From contig JAHDVF020000424.1 of the NCBI GenBank assembly GCA_022606425.2, forward strand, positions 248,001 through 312,000: a stretch of DNA of 64,000 nucleotides, given 5' to 3'. A program made the position numbers and the translations under genes. Each line of letters opens with the position of its first letter. The first letter of the stretch is position 1. The notes beneath the pieces were generated by a model. That model did not search any database, had not been told where the DNA came from, and saw only the letters and a program-made list of their open reading frames with translations. Shown one piece after another: positions 52,855 through 62,337 of this stretch. This stretch comes from Lepidostoma basale (taxonomy: Eukaryota; Arthropoda; Insecta; Trichoptera; Lepidostomatidae).

Positions 52855-53325
52855 CTAGAAGCATTTATTTGAAAAATGACCCTTCATGCCTAGTACTCGC
52901 ATGTAGTTTTAGTTCGATGACTCAGCCGGGGGTATACCACAGTCTGCAGCAATACGTGTAGCTACAGCGGTGTGCGAGAGAGTGCGATTGTGTATGTAAA
53001 TAGAGGTAGAGATAGGGATGGAAAATGATTTTATAAGTAGGTAGATAAACTTACAGTCCATTCCGCGTAATATGTTCAACATTTCCACTTCATTACGTCC
53101 TTATTGGCGATGTTATGACTGGTTATGTGAGTGTTATAAGTTGAAAAAGTAATATTAAAAATTGCGGAAACATTCTTGAATAAAAAGGGTAGTATTAAAA
53201 AATAGCGCTTTAAAAATTCGTAGTTGAACGTACGTTTCAATAGCGTTCATTTTTGTATGTAAATTAATTTGTGAAAGTTTATATTTATGAATCAATAAAT
53301 TTTTATTTGTTATTATGTAAATAAT
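52855..53325. other. Unassigned spacer
   Basis: Nothing recognised. 52900-52990 is GC-richer. Confidence 0.35.
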
Positions 53326-53329
53326 GAAC

Positions 53330-53621
53330 GACCTTCGTGGCCGAGTGGTCGGTGCATTGACTGCCACCCCGAAGGTTCCGGGTTCGATTCCCGGGGAAGG
53401 CAATGTGATTGGCACACTGTCTTTGGTCTGGTGTAGAACTAACGTGACAATAAAATGGCAATAGATTTGCTACCTATCACATGTCACGAGAATGAGTCAC
53501 TATGATAACTATAGAGTCACTATGATAACTATAATACCCTTTTCATCGATTTGGCTCATGCTGTGATTTAACAGAATAATAATAATAATCATTAAAATAA
53601 TAATAATAATAATAATAATTG
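53330..53621 (+). mobile_element. tRNA-derived SINE, best copy, tail a
   Basis: Starts GACCTTCGTGGCCGAGTGG; A box at 53338-53348, B box GGTTCGATTCC at 53381-53391. The tRNA-like head is about 73 nt. The body contains CACACTGTCTTTGGTCTGGT and TAAAATGGCAATAGATTTGC. A 21-bp internal tandem duplication (GAGTCACTATGATAACTATA twice, 53493-53532) is specific to this copy. It ends in tail a and (AAT)n. Pol III transcription and LINE-supplied mobilisation are expected for such elements. Confidence 0.95.
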
Positions 53622-53649
53622 AGTATACAATGTTTTGGAAATATTATTT

Positions 53650-53992
53650 ATTTATTTATTGATCCTTGAATAATGATGACTCTGTATTAAATAATAAATA
53701 TGAATGAAAATATCTGTTTTCGAAGAGTTAAATTATATTTTATTAAGAAATTAGTTGGCATTAATTATAATAATCATTGTGGTTACATTTAAAGTGTTTT
53801 ATTATTTTATATAATATCTATGAGTTTACAATGTCTAACCACAAAGTGAGTGCTTCATATGAAAATTAAATTCCCGCGAGCACAGCTGATAAGCAAAAAT
53901 ATACAAAAACTTTTCAATAAGATATGTTTTTGTTTAGTTATTATACTGCCCTGGTCCAAGCGAAACTACTTGTCATCAGTAATTGATGAGAC
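53650..53992. repeat. Chimeric family A and family C fragments
   Basis: A tail and arm (53650-53748) join a truncated C arm (GAAATTAGTTGGCATTAATT), the C tail CCACAAAGTGAGTGCTTCAT at 53839, then a second, truncated C motif (53945-53971, GUCCAAGC-GAAA-CUAC-UU) in the same orientation. Confidence 0.65.
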
Positions 53993-54059
53993 TAGTAACA
54001 TTCCGTGAATAAAAATAATGTGTATTTTATGTCCAAAATATTAATACGATTTTACTTTT

Positions 54060-54325
54060 AATGTTTTGAACTATTAAATAAAAAAACTTTGTTTTATGTA
54101 TCACAATTTTTTTATTTTTCGCGACAGCTGTTTCGTCAACCTATGTTGACATCATCAGGTGTTACAATAATATATCATTTATATTTTCCACCTTTAATAT
54201 TTTCTCCTATAAACAGTAACAAACCGTTCATTTAATTAAAATAATTAGGTTTATTAAACTTTTTTTTTAATTTAACAGTTTATAATGTTAAAGTATCAGT
54301 GTTTTGACAGAAGCAATGAACTTTT
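54060..54325 (-). repeat. Family D hammerhead element
   Basis: Arm TTTTATGTATCACAATTTTT, motif 54123-54158, then a centre and a D tail on the right (AACAGTTTATAATGTTAAAG). The right arm is mostly deleted. Confidence 0.8.
54123..54158 (-). ncRNA. Hammerhead-like ribozyme motif, family D (complete)
   Basis: Perfect CUGAUGA and GAAA. Stem II is GUCAAC with GUUGAC, six Watson-Crick pairs, loop AUAG. Stem III is palindromic CAGCUG, then UC. Stem I begins C-G, mismatch, C-G. It is the best D copy. Confidence 0.82.
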
Positions 54326-54494
54326 AAAGTACATATTTCACATTAGAAATTTCACAATTAACGACACCAAATTGTTCTTTGTCATACAGCAAAAATCAGA
54401 ATACAATAATTCAAAAACCTTCTCGTGCATTTCGAATTACTTTCGGAAAGAATGTAAGGATTCCTCTTTCCCTCTCTTGTATTCAAAATATTCC

Positions 54495-55126
54495 CGTACT
54501 CTTCCTTGACCGGATGGACGCCATACTGCTTTGTTCGGACATACCTACATACCCTAGATTTCTCTTCATTCATAAATCGTAACATGCTTGCTCGTCGATT
54601 TTTCCGACTTCGAATGTTTTCCTTGGTCTTACACGGTTAGTCCTTCCACTCACACTGCATGTATACAACATTTCAACCATTCTTCTCTCGTCCATTCGTT
54701 TCACATGTCCAAACTATATCAAGGATATTTTTTTTATTATTTTTTTTTCCTTGTATACAAGAGGTCGTTTTGAACCCAATTGCAAATGATAGGTAGCCAA
54801 TCTATCGCCATTTTATTGTCACGTAAATTCTACACCAGACCAAATACAGTGTGACAATCACACTGCCATCGCCGGGAATCGAACCCGGGACCTTCGGTAT
54901 GGAAGTCAGAGCTCTTACCACTCTGCCACGAAGGTTACTTATGATGCAATCATCTACCTTACATTTATTCCTTTTTTCGTCGTTCGGTATTCTATAATAT
55001 CATATATAGTTTTCCCGTTCTCATTTGTAAGGCAGGTATCCTTTCATATTTTTTTGCCAGCTCCAAGCTTCGTTTCCATACATAAGGGTAGGCACTAGAA
55101 CACTATTATGTACTGCCATCTTTGTC
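54495..55126 (-). pseudogene. RTE-like LINE with a SINE inserted
   Basis: 54495-54740 and 54940-55126 together cover the element in reverse, including KNMKGYLPYK-diverged and MAVHNSVLVPTLMYGNEAWS (55126-55020). The SINE at 54749-54936 interrupts it. Confidence 0.8.
54749..54936 (-). mobile_element. tRNA-derived SINE inside an RTE copy
   Basis: Minus-strand A box near 54925 and B box GGTTCGATTCC (complement of about 54877-54887). Body complete; tail b start CCAATTGC at 54776. Confidence 0.9.
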
Positions 55127-55129
55127 ATT

Positions 55130-55415
55130 AATAAGTTGGCTAGAATAAAAGCTGTAGGGAAGTACGTGAAGAAAGGGACGGAGGACATGACCCGCTGACC
55201 CTCGGGGCGAACGGCCAGCGGCCTCGTGCCCCAGTTTCTTCCCCCTTCCACCCAGGCCATCACCCCAGCCAGTGCAGTGTGGATGGACGCCCCTTGTACA
55301 GAACACAGACAGCGTGGCTACCGGCAGCCGCTGGCCTGAGACAAATAATCAACTGCTCAAATATAAAACGCTGTTTATAGTATCACATTTTTTTTTTGCT
55401 ATATAAATAATAACT
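55130..55415. other. GC-rich unassigned block
   Basis: 55170-55340 is GC-rich, with no recognised frame. Confidence 0.3.
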
Positions 55416-55419
55416 AAAC

Positions 55420-55735
55420 TAAACTAACTAACTAACTAACCATCACGCCGTCTCATCGAAGGGGTAGGCAGAATCAATGACTGCAACACTTTTCTTCCCT
55501 GACATATTTCTCTCGCTTCCTCAACATTGATACATCGTGTCATGCACGCGCGTCGATTTCTCTGACTCCTCACATGGCCGACATTCAATATTTGATTTAT
55601 TTGATCGTGCCACGTTTTCCTCGGTCTTCCTCTATTTCTGGTTCCATTTACATCATCAACATATATATTTTTTTACCATTCTTTCTTCATTTATTCTTTC
55701 CATATGTCCAAACCATCTTAATGATCCTTTAAAAT
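55420..55735 (-). pseudogene. RTE-like LINE 3' end
   Basis: Tail CTAACTAACTAACTAACC, then the full C-terminal domain in reverse with several indels, up to AACCATCTTAATGATCC. It is directly joined to a D element. Confidence 0.83.
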
Positions 55736-55737
55736 TT

Positions 55738-55890
55738 ATAAAATTATTGTAACACCTGATGATAACAACATCGGTTGATGAAACAGCTATCTCGAAAATT
55801 TATAAAAATGGCGATACCATAAACAGCGTTTTATATTTTAACAGTTTATTATGTTGAAGTATCGTAGTGTAATGGCCATAACAATTGACT
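55738..55890 (+). repeat. Family D hammerhead element, right half
   Basis: Plus motif 55756-55791, short arm, and D tail (TTTATTATGTTGAAGTATCG). Confidence 0.75.
55756..55791 (+). ncRNA. Hammerhead-like ribozyme motif, family D
   Basis: CUGAUGA, spacer U, AACAAC/GUUGAU stem II (five pairs), GAAA, CAGCUA and UC. One change breaks the stem III palindrome. Confidence 0.7.
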
Positions 55891-55919
55891 ATTAAAACAA
55901 TAATCACTTTCAATAACTG

Positions 55920-56060
55920 AGTAGATTTTCACGGTTGGTATCATTCTGTATTTTGGGATCATAACCATTCTGGAGATGGAGACTGCAATGATCTCCGAAA
56001 CGTCGGTCTAGAAAGACGAGCTATACGGATTTTTCCAATATCAATCAATATAACATCTTT
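55920..56060 (+). repeat. Family K hammerhead-like element
   Basis: Single motif at 55970-56008 with unique flanks; no partner arm. Confidence 0.5.
55970..56008 (+). ncRNA. Hammerhead-like motif, family K
   Basis: CUGGAGA, spacer U, long stem II GGAGA/UCUCC with a nine-base loop, GAAA, CGUCGG, UC. Stem III is not palindromic and stem I is unclear, so this is the least certain family. Confidence 0.45.
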
Positions 56061-56099
56061 AACTTTATAACATAAATCTTTAGAACATCTGTCAAAACT

Positions 56100-56280
56100 G
56101 ATCATATTTATAAACAATTTTATAATATTTTAAATATCTTTATAATATCACTGAGGAAGGACCGGGTTGTCCGAAACATATTTGATATTTAATTTTAATT
56201 TGTTTAAAAAGTTTGTGTTGTATACAAAGTATACAAAAAATAAAAATAATCATTTAACAATATAGCACAACATCCCTCTC
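56100..56280 (+). repeat. Family G hammerhead element
   Basis: Left centre sequence ATTTTAAATATCTTTATAAT, motif 56151-56182, right arm GTTGTATACAAAGTATACAA. Confidence 0.75.
56151..56182 (+). ncRNA. Hammerhead-like ribozyme motif, family G
   Basis: CUGAGGA, spacer A, GGAC/GUCC stem II, GAAA, CAUA (from CAUG), UU. Stem I is AAUAUCA with UGAUAUU, seven consecutive pairs. Confidence 0.78.
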
Positions 56281-56334
56281 ATGACTTTTATTATCCTAGT
56301 CACCTATTTGTTGTTTGTGATATAGCCGCAAATA

Positions 56335-56450
56335 AAGTACCGGAAGACCACACAAAAGATGGCGAGACAGTTGGACATCTTAATCCCAGGAACAGGCTCC
56401 TAGAAATAACAGGACGCATTCCTAAATAAAGCAGAAGAAGAAGACGTACA
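56335..56450 (+). pseudogene. LINE 3' end, small fragment
   Basis: RPEDHTKDGETVGHLNPRNR-like across frames; ATGGCGAGACAGTTGGACAT corresponds to the KRWKDSWTS end of the second-type LINEs. Confidence 0.55.
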
Positions 56451-56454
56451 ATAA

Positions 56455-56880
56455 CCTTTACAGTTCTTCAGACAAATTGCCAACAAAATATAAAAACAAA
56501 AGGTCAATGGAGAATTAGATAAGATTTCTTAGTTTATACTCGAACCAGTTCATAGACTAGGGTATAATGGCGTCAACTCATTAACATTTTCCGGAACATA
56601 AAACATTAAAAGATTTGAATACACGCAATACCATAATTTCGTTAAATTGAACATGATTAGTGTAGCATAATAAAAAGATTTTTTTAGATAGGTTTTCACA
56701 AATATAGAAACAAGAACGTAAATACTCGTATAATCTTCAGACGCAAAAAAAATGAAATTGGAAATTTCGCGATCATATCAAAATGAAAAGCATTAACTCC
56801 AAAAACATTTTTGTTTTGATACATTCTTACGTAATTCTTTATCTCCAAATATCATTTTCAAATACTAATATTTAATACGT
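56455..56880. other. AT-rich spacer
   Basis: Nothing recognised. Confidence 0.4.
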
Positions 56881-56884
56881 TTCT

Positions 56885-57140
56885 GTGTTAAAAAAAAACA
56901 GAAAATATTTCCAGAAGTTTCATTATATTTTCTTATAGTTGTAACATGTGCTGCCTTGCTAAGGCATCAACAAATTACAGCTTAAACGTATGATAATGCC
57001 TTAACAAGGCAAAACATATCATTCCTATAAAATACAATGTAACTTTTAAAAACAGACTGTTTCATTCATATTAATTAAGAAAGAACATGTCATTCTTATT
57101 AAATATAATATAATGAATCTTCAAAACATATACTTTTTCA
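56885..57140. repeat. Family A hammerhead pair with duplicated right arm
   Basis: Decayed minus motif 56943-56970, plus motif 56990-57020 (AUGAUAA, GCCUU/AAGGC, AAAA, CAUA-UC). A second GAACATGTCATTC arm follows at 57078. Confidence 0.65.
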
Positions 57141-57145
57141 TATCT

Positions 57146-57540
57146 ACCTAGCTAACTAATCATCACGCCGTCTCCCAAAAAGGGTAGATAGAAAGAATGT
57201 ACCGCCACACAATTCTTTCCTGACATACTTCTCTTGTTTCCCCAACATTCATACATCGTGTCATTCACGCGCGTCGATTTCGCCGACTCCTCAAGTGGCC
57301 GACATTTAATATTTCTGTTTATGATAGTGTCAAATGCAAATATATAAGATGTTAATGCAGTACTATTGATAATTTTATGAACAAAATAATAAAAAGATCA
57401 TTAAGATGGTTTAAACACCTGGAAAGAATGAATGAAGAAAGAATTTTAAAGGAAGTAAATGTTAACAGGGTAAACAAATCTAGAAATAGCGGAAGACCGA
57501 AGAAAACGAATGGAACGATCAAATCAGTTAAATATATTTG
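57146..57540 (-). pseudogene. RTE-like LINE with 5' inversion
   Basis: 57146-57318 is the 3' end in reverse (tail CTAACTAATC). 57319-57540 is the adjacent upstream part in forward orientation (NKIIKRSLRWFKHLERM, KPSKKTN-type). The two halves meet at the same internal position, as expected from twin priming. Confidence 0.8.
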
Positions 57541-57579
57541 ACTTTTTTTCAATATTTAATATTTAATATGGAGTTTCTT

Positions 57580-57985
57580 CTATGTTCGCCATACTTTGTG
57601 TTGTAGATGTTATATTTGTCTTTTTCTTTTTTATATACTTTGTATATACAACATTAACTTTAAAAAATATATATCAGACATGCTTCGGACAACCCGGTCC
57701 TTCCTCAGTGATATTATAAAGATATTTAAAATTGTTTAGAAATATGATCAGCTTTAACAGATGTTATAAAGATTTATTTTGAATAAATCTTTATAAAATC
57801 CAAAATAAATCATAAACATCTGTCAAAACTGGTCATATTTGTAAACAATTTTATAATATTTTAAATATCTTTATAATATCACTAAGGACCGGGTTGTCCA
57901 AAACATGTCTGTATTTTTTTTGTTTAAAGCTAGTGTATATACAAAGTATATAAAAAAGAAAAAGACAAATTAAATATAGAATTTT
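57580..57985. repeat. Family G hammerhead inverted pair
   Basis: Reverse tail TCGCCATACTTTGTGTTGTA, minus motif 57677-57708, a centre with repeated TTAAATATCTTTATAATATC, decayed plus motif 57882-57909, and mirrored right arm ending AAAAAGAAAAAGACA. Confidence 0.82.
57677..57708 (-). ncRNA. Hammerhead-like ribozyme motif, family G
   Basis: CUGAGGA, spacer A, GGAC/GUCC stem II, GAAG (one change from GAAA), palindromic CAUG, UC. Stem I AUAUCA/UGAUAU is a perfect six-pair helix. Confidence 0.72.
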
Positions 57986-57989
57986 AGTA

Positions 57990-58398
57990 TTCACTTTTCA
58001 AGAAATTACAACTTAACTTTTAATGAGACAATAAAATTGGCAAGTTTTATGAAATAATTCAATTGAACTTTTATTAAATAGTACTCAAAAAGATGGTTCC
58101 TTGCGAAATTGAAACGCAAGTATAATGAATGCAGCAGGCTTTAAGTAATAGGATGGTAACTGTAAACGTAGAATAGAGTAACAATCGATTAGATTAGTAT
58201 TGCATGCAAGAAGTCTTCCTTGACACACTTCCCACTGCCTGCACATGCACTACGCCTTACCTGCACCAAGACAAGGTGCTTTACCCAACCTGCGATGGAA
58301 GCCACTGTATTATTCATTACGAAATATTAAACCAACTCCCTTTAACGATCGAAATACTTAACTGTGCCTTTCCGATACATTTCTGATGTGTTAGTTTC
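57990..58398. other. Unassigned sequence
   Basis: A plus frame at 58204-58386 is open for 60 codons and Cys/Thr-rich, but has no recognised family or splice support. Confidence 0.3.
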
Positions 58399-58399
58399 T

Positions 58400-58560
58400 G
58401 ATGTATTCATTGTTAAACAATGACTTAAAACTCCATATTAAATCATTAACGATTAAAACCGTCTGTTTTTTTTTAAGTTTTATTATAATTTATAGGAATG
58501 ACATGTTTCGCCTTTCTAAGCTATTATCAAATGTCATTTAATAATGCCATGTCCACTTAA
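58400..58560. repeat. Family A hammerhead element
   Basis: Minus motif 58500-58530 (UUGAUAA, AGCUU/AAGGC, GAAA, CAUG-UC); a plus half-motif is truncated after AATAATGCC (58540). Confidence 0.72.
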
Positions 58561-58620
58561 AGGGCAATCAAACCAAAGCTGCACAGTAAAACAGTTTTTT
58601 AAATTAATGTTAATAATTGG

Positions 58621-58995
58621 ATAATTTTTGGACCCACGCTGGAGGATGGGACTTACAGAATTAAAAGAAACCTTGAACTTGAAGTACTCATTAACCAGGA
58701 AACAATAGTGAGATTCTGTAAGTCTCAACCCCTATGGTGGGCTAGCCATATGGAAAGAATGCCAGAGGGTAGAACACCAAAAATTATATTCAGATGGGTG
58801 CCTCGCGAAAAGAGACCAAGAGGCAGATCGAGGAAAAGATGGGCGGATTGCGTGGAAGAAGACTGGGAGAAAACGGAAAGAGCTGGGGAATGGAGAGAGA
58901 TGGCCAGAGACAGAAGTCAGTGGAGGTCCGTTGTGGAGGAGGCTTAGTACCACACCGGGATGAAGCACCGAAAAATAAATGAAAGAATGAATTTG
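58621..58995 (+). pseudogene. LINE C-terminal domain, seventh family
   Basis: Open from 58621 to a stop at 58945: GPTLEDGTYRIKRNLELEVL, INQETIVRFCKSQPLWWASH, MERMPEGRTPK, PRGRSRKRWADCVEEDW, SQWRSVVEEA. The GH-RM, RGR.RKRW and SQWR..VEEA blocks are the C-terminal signature of RTE/CR1-type LINEs. There is no RT domain. The tail ends in (GAAT)n-like GAAAGAATGAA. Its frame is intact over 108 codons, unlike most fragments here. Confidence 0.83.
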
Positions 58996-59335
58996 ATAAT
59001 TAATACGAATGAAAACGTCAGTTTTCTTGAAGTTTTGTTATATTTTTTGGGAAAAACATGTTTCGCCCTTCTAAGGCCTTTGATAATACATTTGATAATG
59101 CCTTAGAAGAGAGAAACATGTTATTTACATAAAATATAATAAAACTTCTAGAAAATTTTACGTTATATTTAAAAATTATTAAACACATATAAACAACAAT
59201 ATAAATATTTAATATGAATGAAATCGACAGTTTTCTAGAAGTTTTATTATAATACATTTTATGATTATTACATTTTACGTATTAATAATATCATATTTAA
59301 TATGGACGTTTACATCACTGTTCAAGAAACAATAA
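58996..59335. repeat. Family A hammerhead pair plus a ribozyme-less copy
   Basis: Minus motif 59055-59086 has intact hairpin, GAAA, CAUG-UU but a scrambled core. Plus motif 59092-59122 is better (UUGAUAA, GAAA, CAUG-UU). 59190-59335 repeats the arm and tail with the hammerhead deleted. Confidence 0.72.
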
Positions 59336-59339
59336 AAAA

Positions 59340-59770
59340 TATAAAAGTAATAATATATGTGGTCCATATTTGCCTTCTAAACTAAATCAGAAATACGATA
59401 TTTGTTTTACATTATAATAAATAATATGATTTAGGTCACATAACAGATTTTTTGTACTAATTCCACAAATTCCCCTGTAAATCACCAGTGTCCCGAAATT
59501 CCTATTCAAAACGCGCAAACTCATCGTAATAACTCCATTGTGTCCCCTAAACGGTTATTCATTGGTAAAGTTTTGATTAATTACTACATCAGAAGTGACC
59601 TAACCAAGGATCGGAAACTTTGCATTATTTTATATAGTAGAGCATCCTAACAGCTATATGGAACAGTTAATAGGTCTGGTGCATAGGTTCCCAAACATTT
59701 CTGACTAACCACCCCGTTTGGTTTTAATATCGAGATAAATTGGCAGTGAACAATAGTCTTATTGAACTCA
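59340..59770. other. Unassigned, with a hAT MITE end
   Basis: 59684-59735 (AGGTTCCCAAACATTTCTGA) matches the left end of the hAT MITE at 37915. The rest is AT-rich. Confidence 0.45.
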
Positions 59771-59779
59771 CCTTTACGT

Positions 59780-59870
59780 ATGGATAATTAATACGAATGA
59801 AAACGTCAGTTTTATTATATTTTATGGGAATGACATGTTTCGCTCTTCTAAGGCTTTATCAAATCTCGCG
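59780..59870 (-). repeat. Family A hammerhead element, one arm
   Basis: Minus motif 59832-59862: UUGAUAA, spacer A, GCC..GC hairpin, GAAA, CAUG, UC. The motif runs straight into the minisatellite. Confidence 0.7.
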
Positions 59871-60100
59871 TATGGAAGTGGATGGAAGTGGATGGAAGTG
59901 GATGGAAGTGGATGGAAGTGGATGGAAGTGGATGGAAGTTGATGGAAGTTGATGGAAGTGGATGGAAGTGGATGGAAGTGGATGGAAGTGGATGGAAGTG
60001 GATGGAAGTGGATGGATGTGGATGGAAGTGGATGGAAGTGGATAGAAGTGGATGGAAGTGGATGGAAATGGAAGGAAGTGGATGGAAGTGGATGGAAGTG
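59871..60100. repeat. Minisatellite, 23 units of 10 bp
   Basis: Unit GGAAGTGGAT with few variants. Because 10 is not a multiple of 3, all frames are open on both strands with a 10-residue period, which creates false ORFs. Its left and right edges are RTE codons for MYGSEA and WNWQK. Confidence 0.97.
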
Positions 60101-60530
60101 GAGCAAAGAACTGGCAAAAGCAGAATAAAAGTAATAGCACTACCATATAGTAATAGCAGTAGAAATGAGATCTCATAGAGGAATCTACGATAAATATACA
60201 TACATAAGATAGAGTATGAAATGCAAATTTAAGAAGTAAATTTAGTGCGAATGAAAGTGTTATGAACAAAATAATGTAAGGGTCGTCAAGATGTTTTGGA
60301 TACATTTAAATAATTAATGAAAACAGAATGGTAAAGAAAGTATATGTTAACGCTATAAATAAAGGAAGGCCGAGGAAAACGTGGCACAATCACATCAATC
60401 AAATATTAAATGCCGGCCACGCGAGGATTTGAATGTTGCTAATGCGACAGAATCATGTCAGGAAAGAAAAGTGTAGCGATATATTATTTCTGCTTATCTT
60501 TTTGGAAAAATGCGTTATTTAGCTTGTTTT
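60101..60530 (+). pseudogene. RTE-like LINE downstream of the minisatellite
   Basis: Starts AAGAACTGGCAAAAGCAGAA (NWQK.) and runs, with many indels, through MNKIM, VKKVYVNAIN, RPRKTWHNHINQILN to CTGCTTATCTTTTTGGAAAA. Confidence 0.8.
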
Positions 60531-60589
60531 AATATCCATTTGATGCTCACCCATTGCTATATATTTTACAAAAAATAAAAATATATATA

Positions 60590-60800
60590 ATCTTTCGCGT
60601 TACACTACTTTATTTAATTTTTAGAACTAAGCGGTTTGTCTTCCACCGGATCTCTGTCAGAATAACACAACAACTGTTTTGTTATCCTGGCTAGAGGTCC
60701 GGCAAGAGCGAAATCGATTAGTTCTAAAAAAAGTGGTATAAAAATAAATTTTCAGTAAAAAAATTAATTGTTCAACTTTCAAAATGCGTACGAAAATGTA
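60590..60800. repeat. Family E hammerhead inverted pair
   Basis: Minus motif 60629-60660 (CUGACAG start, CAAA, CCGC-UU) and plus motif 60687-60719 (GGUCC/.., GAAA, UCGA-UU). Arms TAGAACTAAGCGG/ATTAGTTCTA pair. Confidence 0.68.
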
Positions 60801-60879
60801 AAGGGAAAACGGTGGAAATAAAGACGAATACTCGTACATGATAATTACTTTTAATGGGGTTTAAAGATCAGATATAAAA

Positions 60880-61020
60880 AGACAACGCAGTATAAAAGAA
60901 GGCATAATGATAAGAGGATCATTAAGACGATTTGGACACATCAAAAGTAAATGGTAAAGAAAGTACACGCTAACGGGATAAAATGCAAAAAACGTGACAA
61001 AACCAAATTGATCTAATTTA
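60880..61020 (+). pseudogene. RTE-like LINE internal fragment
   Basis: MIRGSLRRFGHIKS, MVKKVHANGIKC, then decays. Confidence 0.65.
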
Positions 61021-61075
61021 AAATTTATTGATTGTTTCAGATTTAATATTATGGAATATTTTATGTGAAAATAAC

Positions 61076-61200
61076 TCATTAACTAACTTACTCTCACGCC
61101 ATCACGTTGAAGGGATAGGCAGAAATAATGTACTGCCATACTTTTCTTTCCTGACTTACTTCTCTCACTTCTTCAGCATTCACGCATCGTTTATTACGTT
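61076..61200 (-). pseudogene. RTE-like LINE 3' end
   Basis: CTAACTTACTCTCACGCC and GGCAGAAATAATGTACTGCC, reverse of the family end. Confidence 0.72.
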
Positions 61201-61204
61201 AAAA

Positions 61205-61465
61205 TTTTAACAATGTTATAATATCACAATTTATTTTTATTCACTGAGAATGTCGCGATAGCTGTTTTGCCAACCGATGTTAGCATCATCAGGTGTTACG
61301 AAAAACCACAAGAGTTTTTTTGTAACAGCTGTCGCGATAGTAATAATGACTAAAATGAATAAAAATAAATTGTGATATTATAACAGTGTTATACTCGTTA
61401 TTTTAAACAGTAATAATGTTGAAGTATCACAGTGTTTCGGCCAAAACAATGGACAATTTCATCGA
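61205..61465. repeat. Family D hammerhead pair
   Basis: Minus motif 61257-61292 (CUGAUGA, GCUAAC/GUUGGC, AAAA, CAGCUA-UC), truncated plus motif ending CAGCUG-UC (61326-61333), and D tail to CAAAACAATGGAC at 61444. Confidence 0.75.
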
Positions 61466-61469
61466 TATT

Positions 61470-61918
61470 GTTTAAATAACCCAAACGCCCCATCAAAGGT
61501 TAAAAAGCATATACAGGGAGGATTGGAGGCGTTTTATATTAGCCACGGGCATCTTCATGGATCAGTAATGACGAAACGAAGAAAGAAGAAGAAAGCATAT
61601 TTGCTATCTTGAAAGAAAAATAGTCCATTTTGTATATTTTCATAACGGAGAGTGAAATTGACAATATCAGTTTGAGTGCCGAACCTGCATCGGATAGGTG
61701 TTGGTGTGAAGTACACTTATACATATAACACTCGTACAATATGGGGTGAAGTGCAGTTAGCCCCTTGTGCAACGCAAGAGCGACCGTGGCCCGTAGACTG
61801 CTCCGGAAAACGGAACATCCCATTCCGTCCTTTACCCACAGGGTGCACATGTTGTAGACACCTAAAACACTGATTTTATTAATATTTATTATTTTAATTG
61901 TAAAATTTTGTATTCTGG
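61470..61918. other. Unassigned sequence
   Basis: 61735-61860 is GC-richer (GCGACCGTGGCCCGTAGACT). Possibly a LINE untranslated part; not identified. Confidence 0.3.
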
Positions 61919-61919
61919 T

Positions 61920-62078
61920 CGCGTAACAATAAAAAAACAGTTTATTTTGTTACCTAGAAGAACTGGGTTGGGAACAACACCGGTTGATTCTAAAAAAAAT
62001 GTTCTGTAAAACCAAATCCGATAAGTACATATTTTAAATTTTTAGTATTGCCACACCACAAATTAAGTGCTTCATACT
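61920..62078 (+). repeat. Family E hammerhead element, decayed
   Basis: Plus motif 61953-61985 (CUAGAAG, GGGAAC, AACA, CCGG-UU) and tail CCACAAATTAAGTGCTTCAT at 62056. Confidence 0.6.
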
Positions 62079-62337
62079 CGTACAAAAACATCTGAAATTA
62101 TCCTTATTCCACTTTGATATCTGTGAAGCTTATCTTTTTGGAAAAGTCAGGATTTGGTAAAAATATTTATTTTACTCAAAATATGTTCACCTCATGTTTT
62201 GAAACAGTATATTTCTTCTTTTTTTTAATAATCATATATATGGACGAGTCCACCATATGAAGTGAGTAAATAAAATATTGTAAGTGAGTAAGTGAAGTCA
62301 TCAAAATATTTCTAACAAGTATTGAGAAAAAACCAAC

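Noticed and set aside
59822..60305. Long frames with a Pro-Ser-Thr-His-Phe repeat, or a Trp-Lys-Met-Glu-Val repeat
   Set aside because: A 10-bp minisatellite opens all frames on both strands; no protein is implied.
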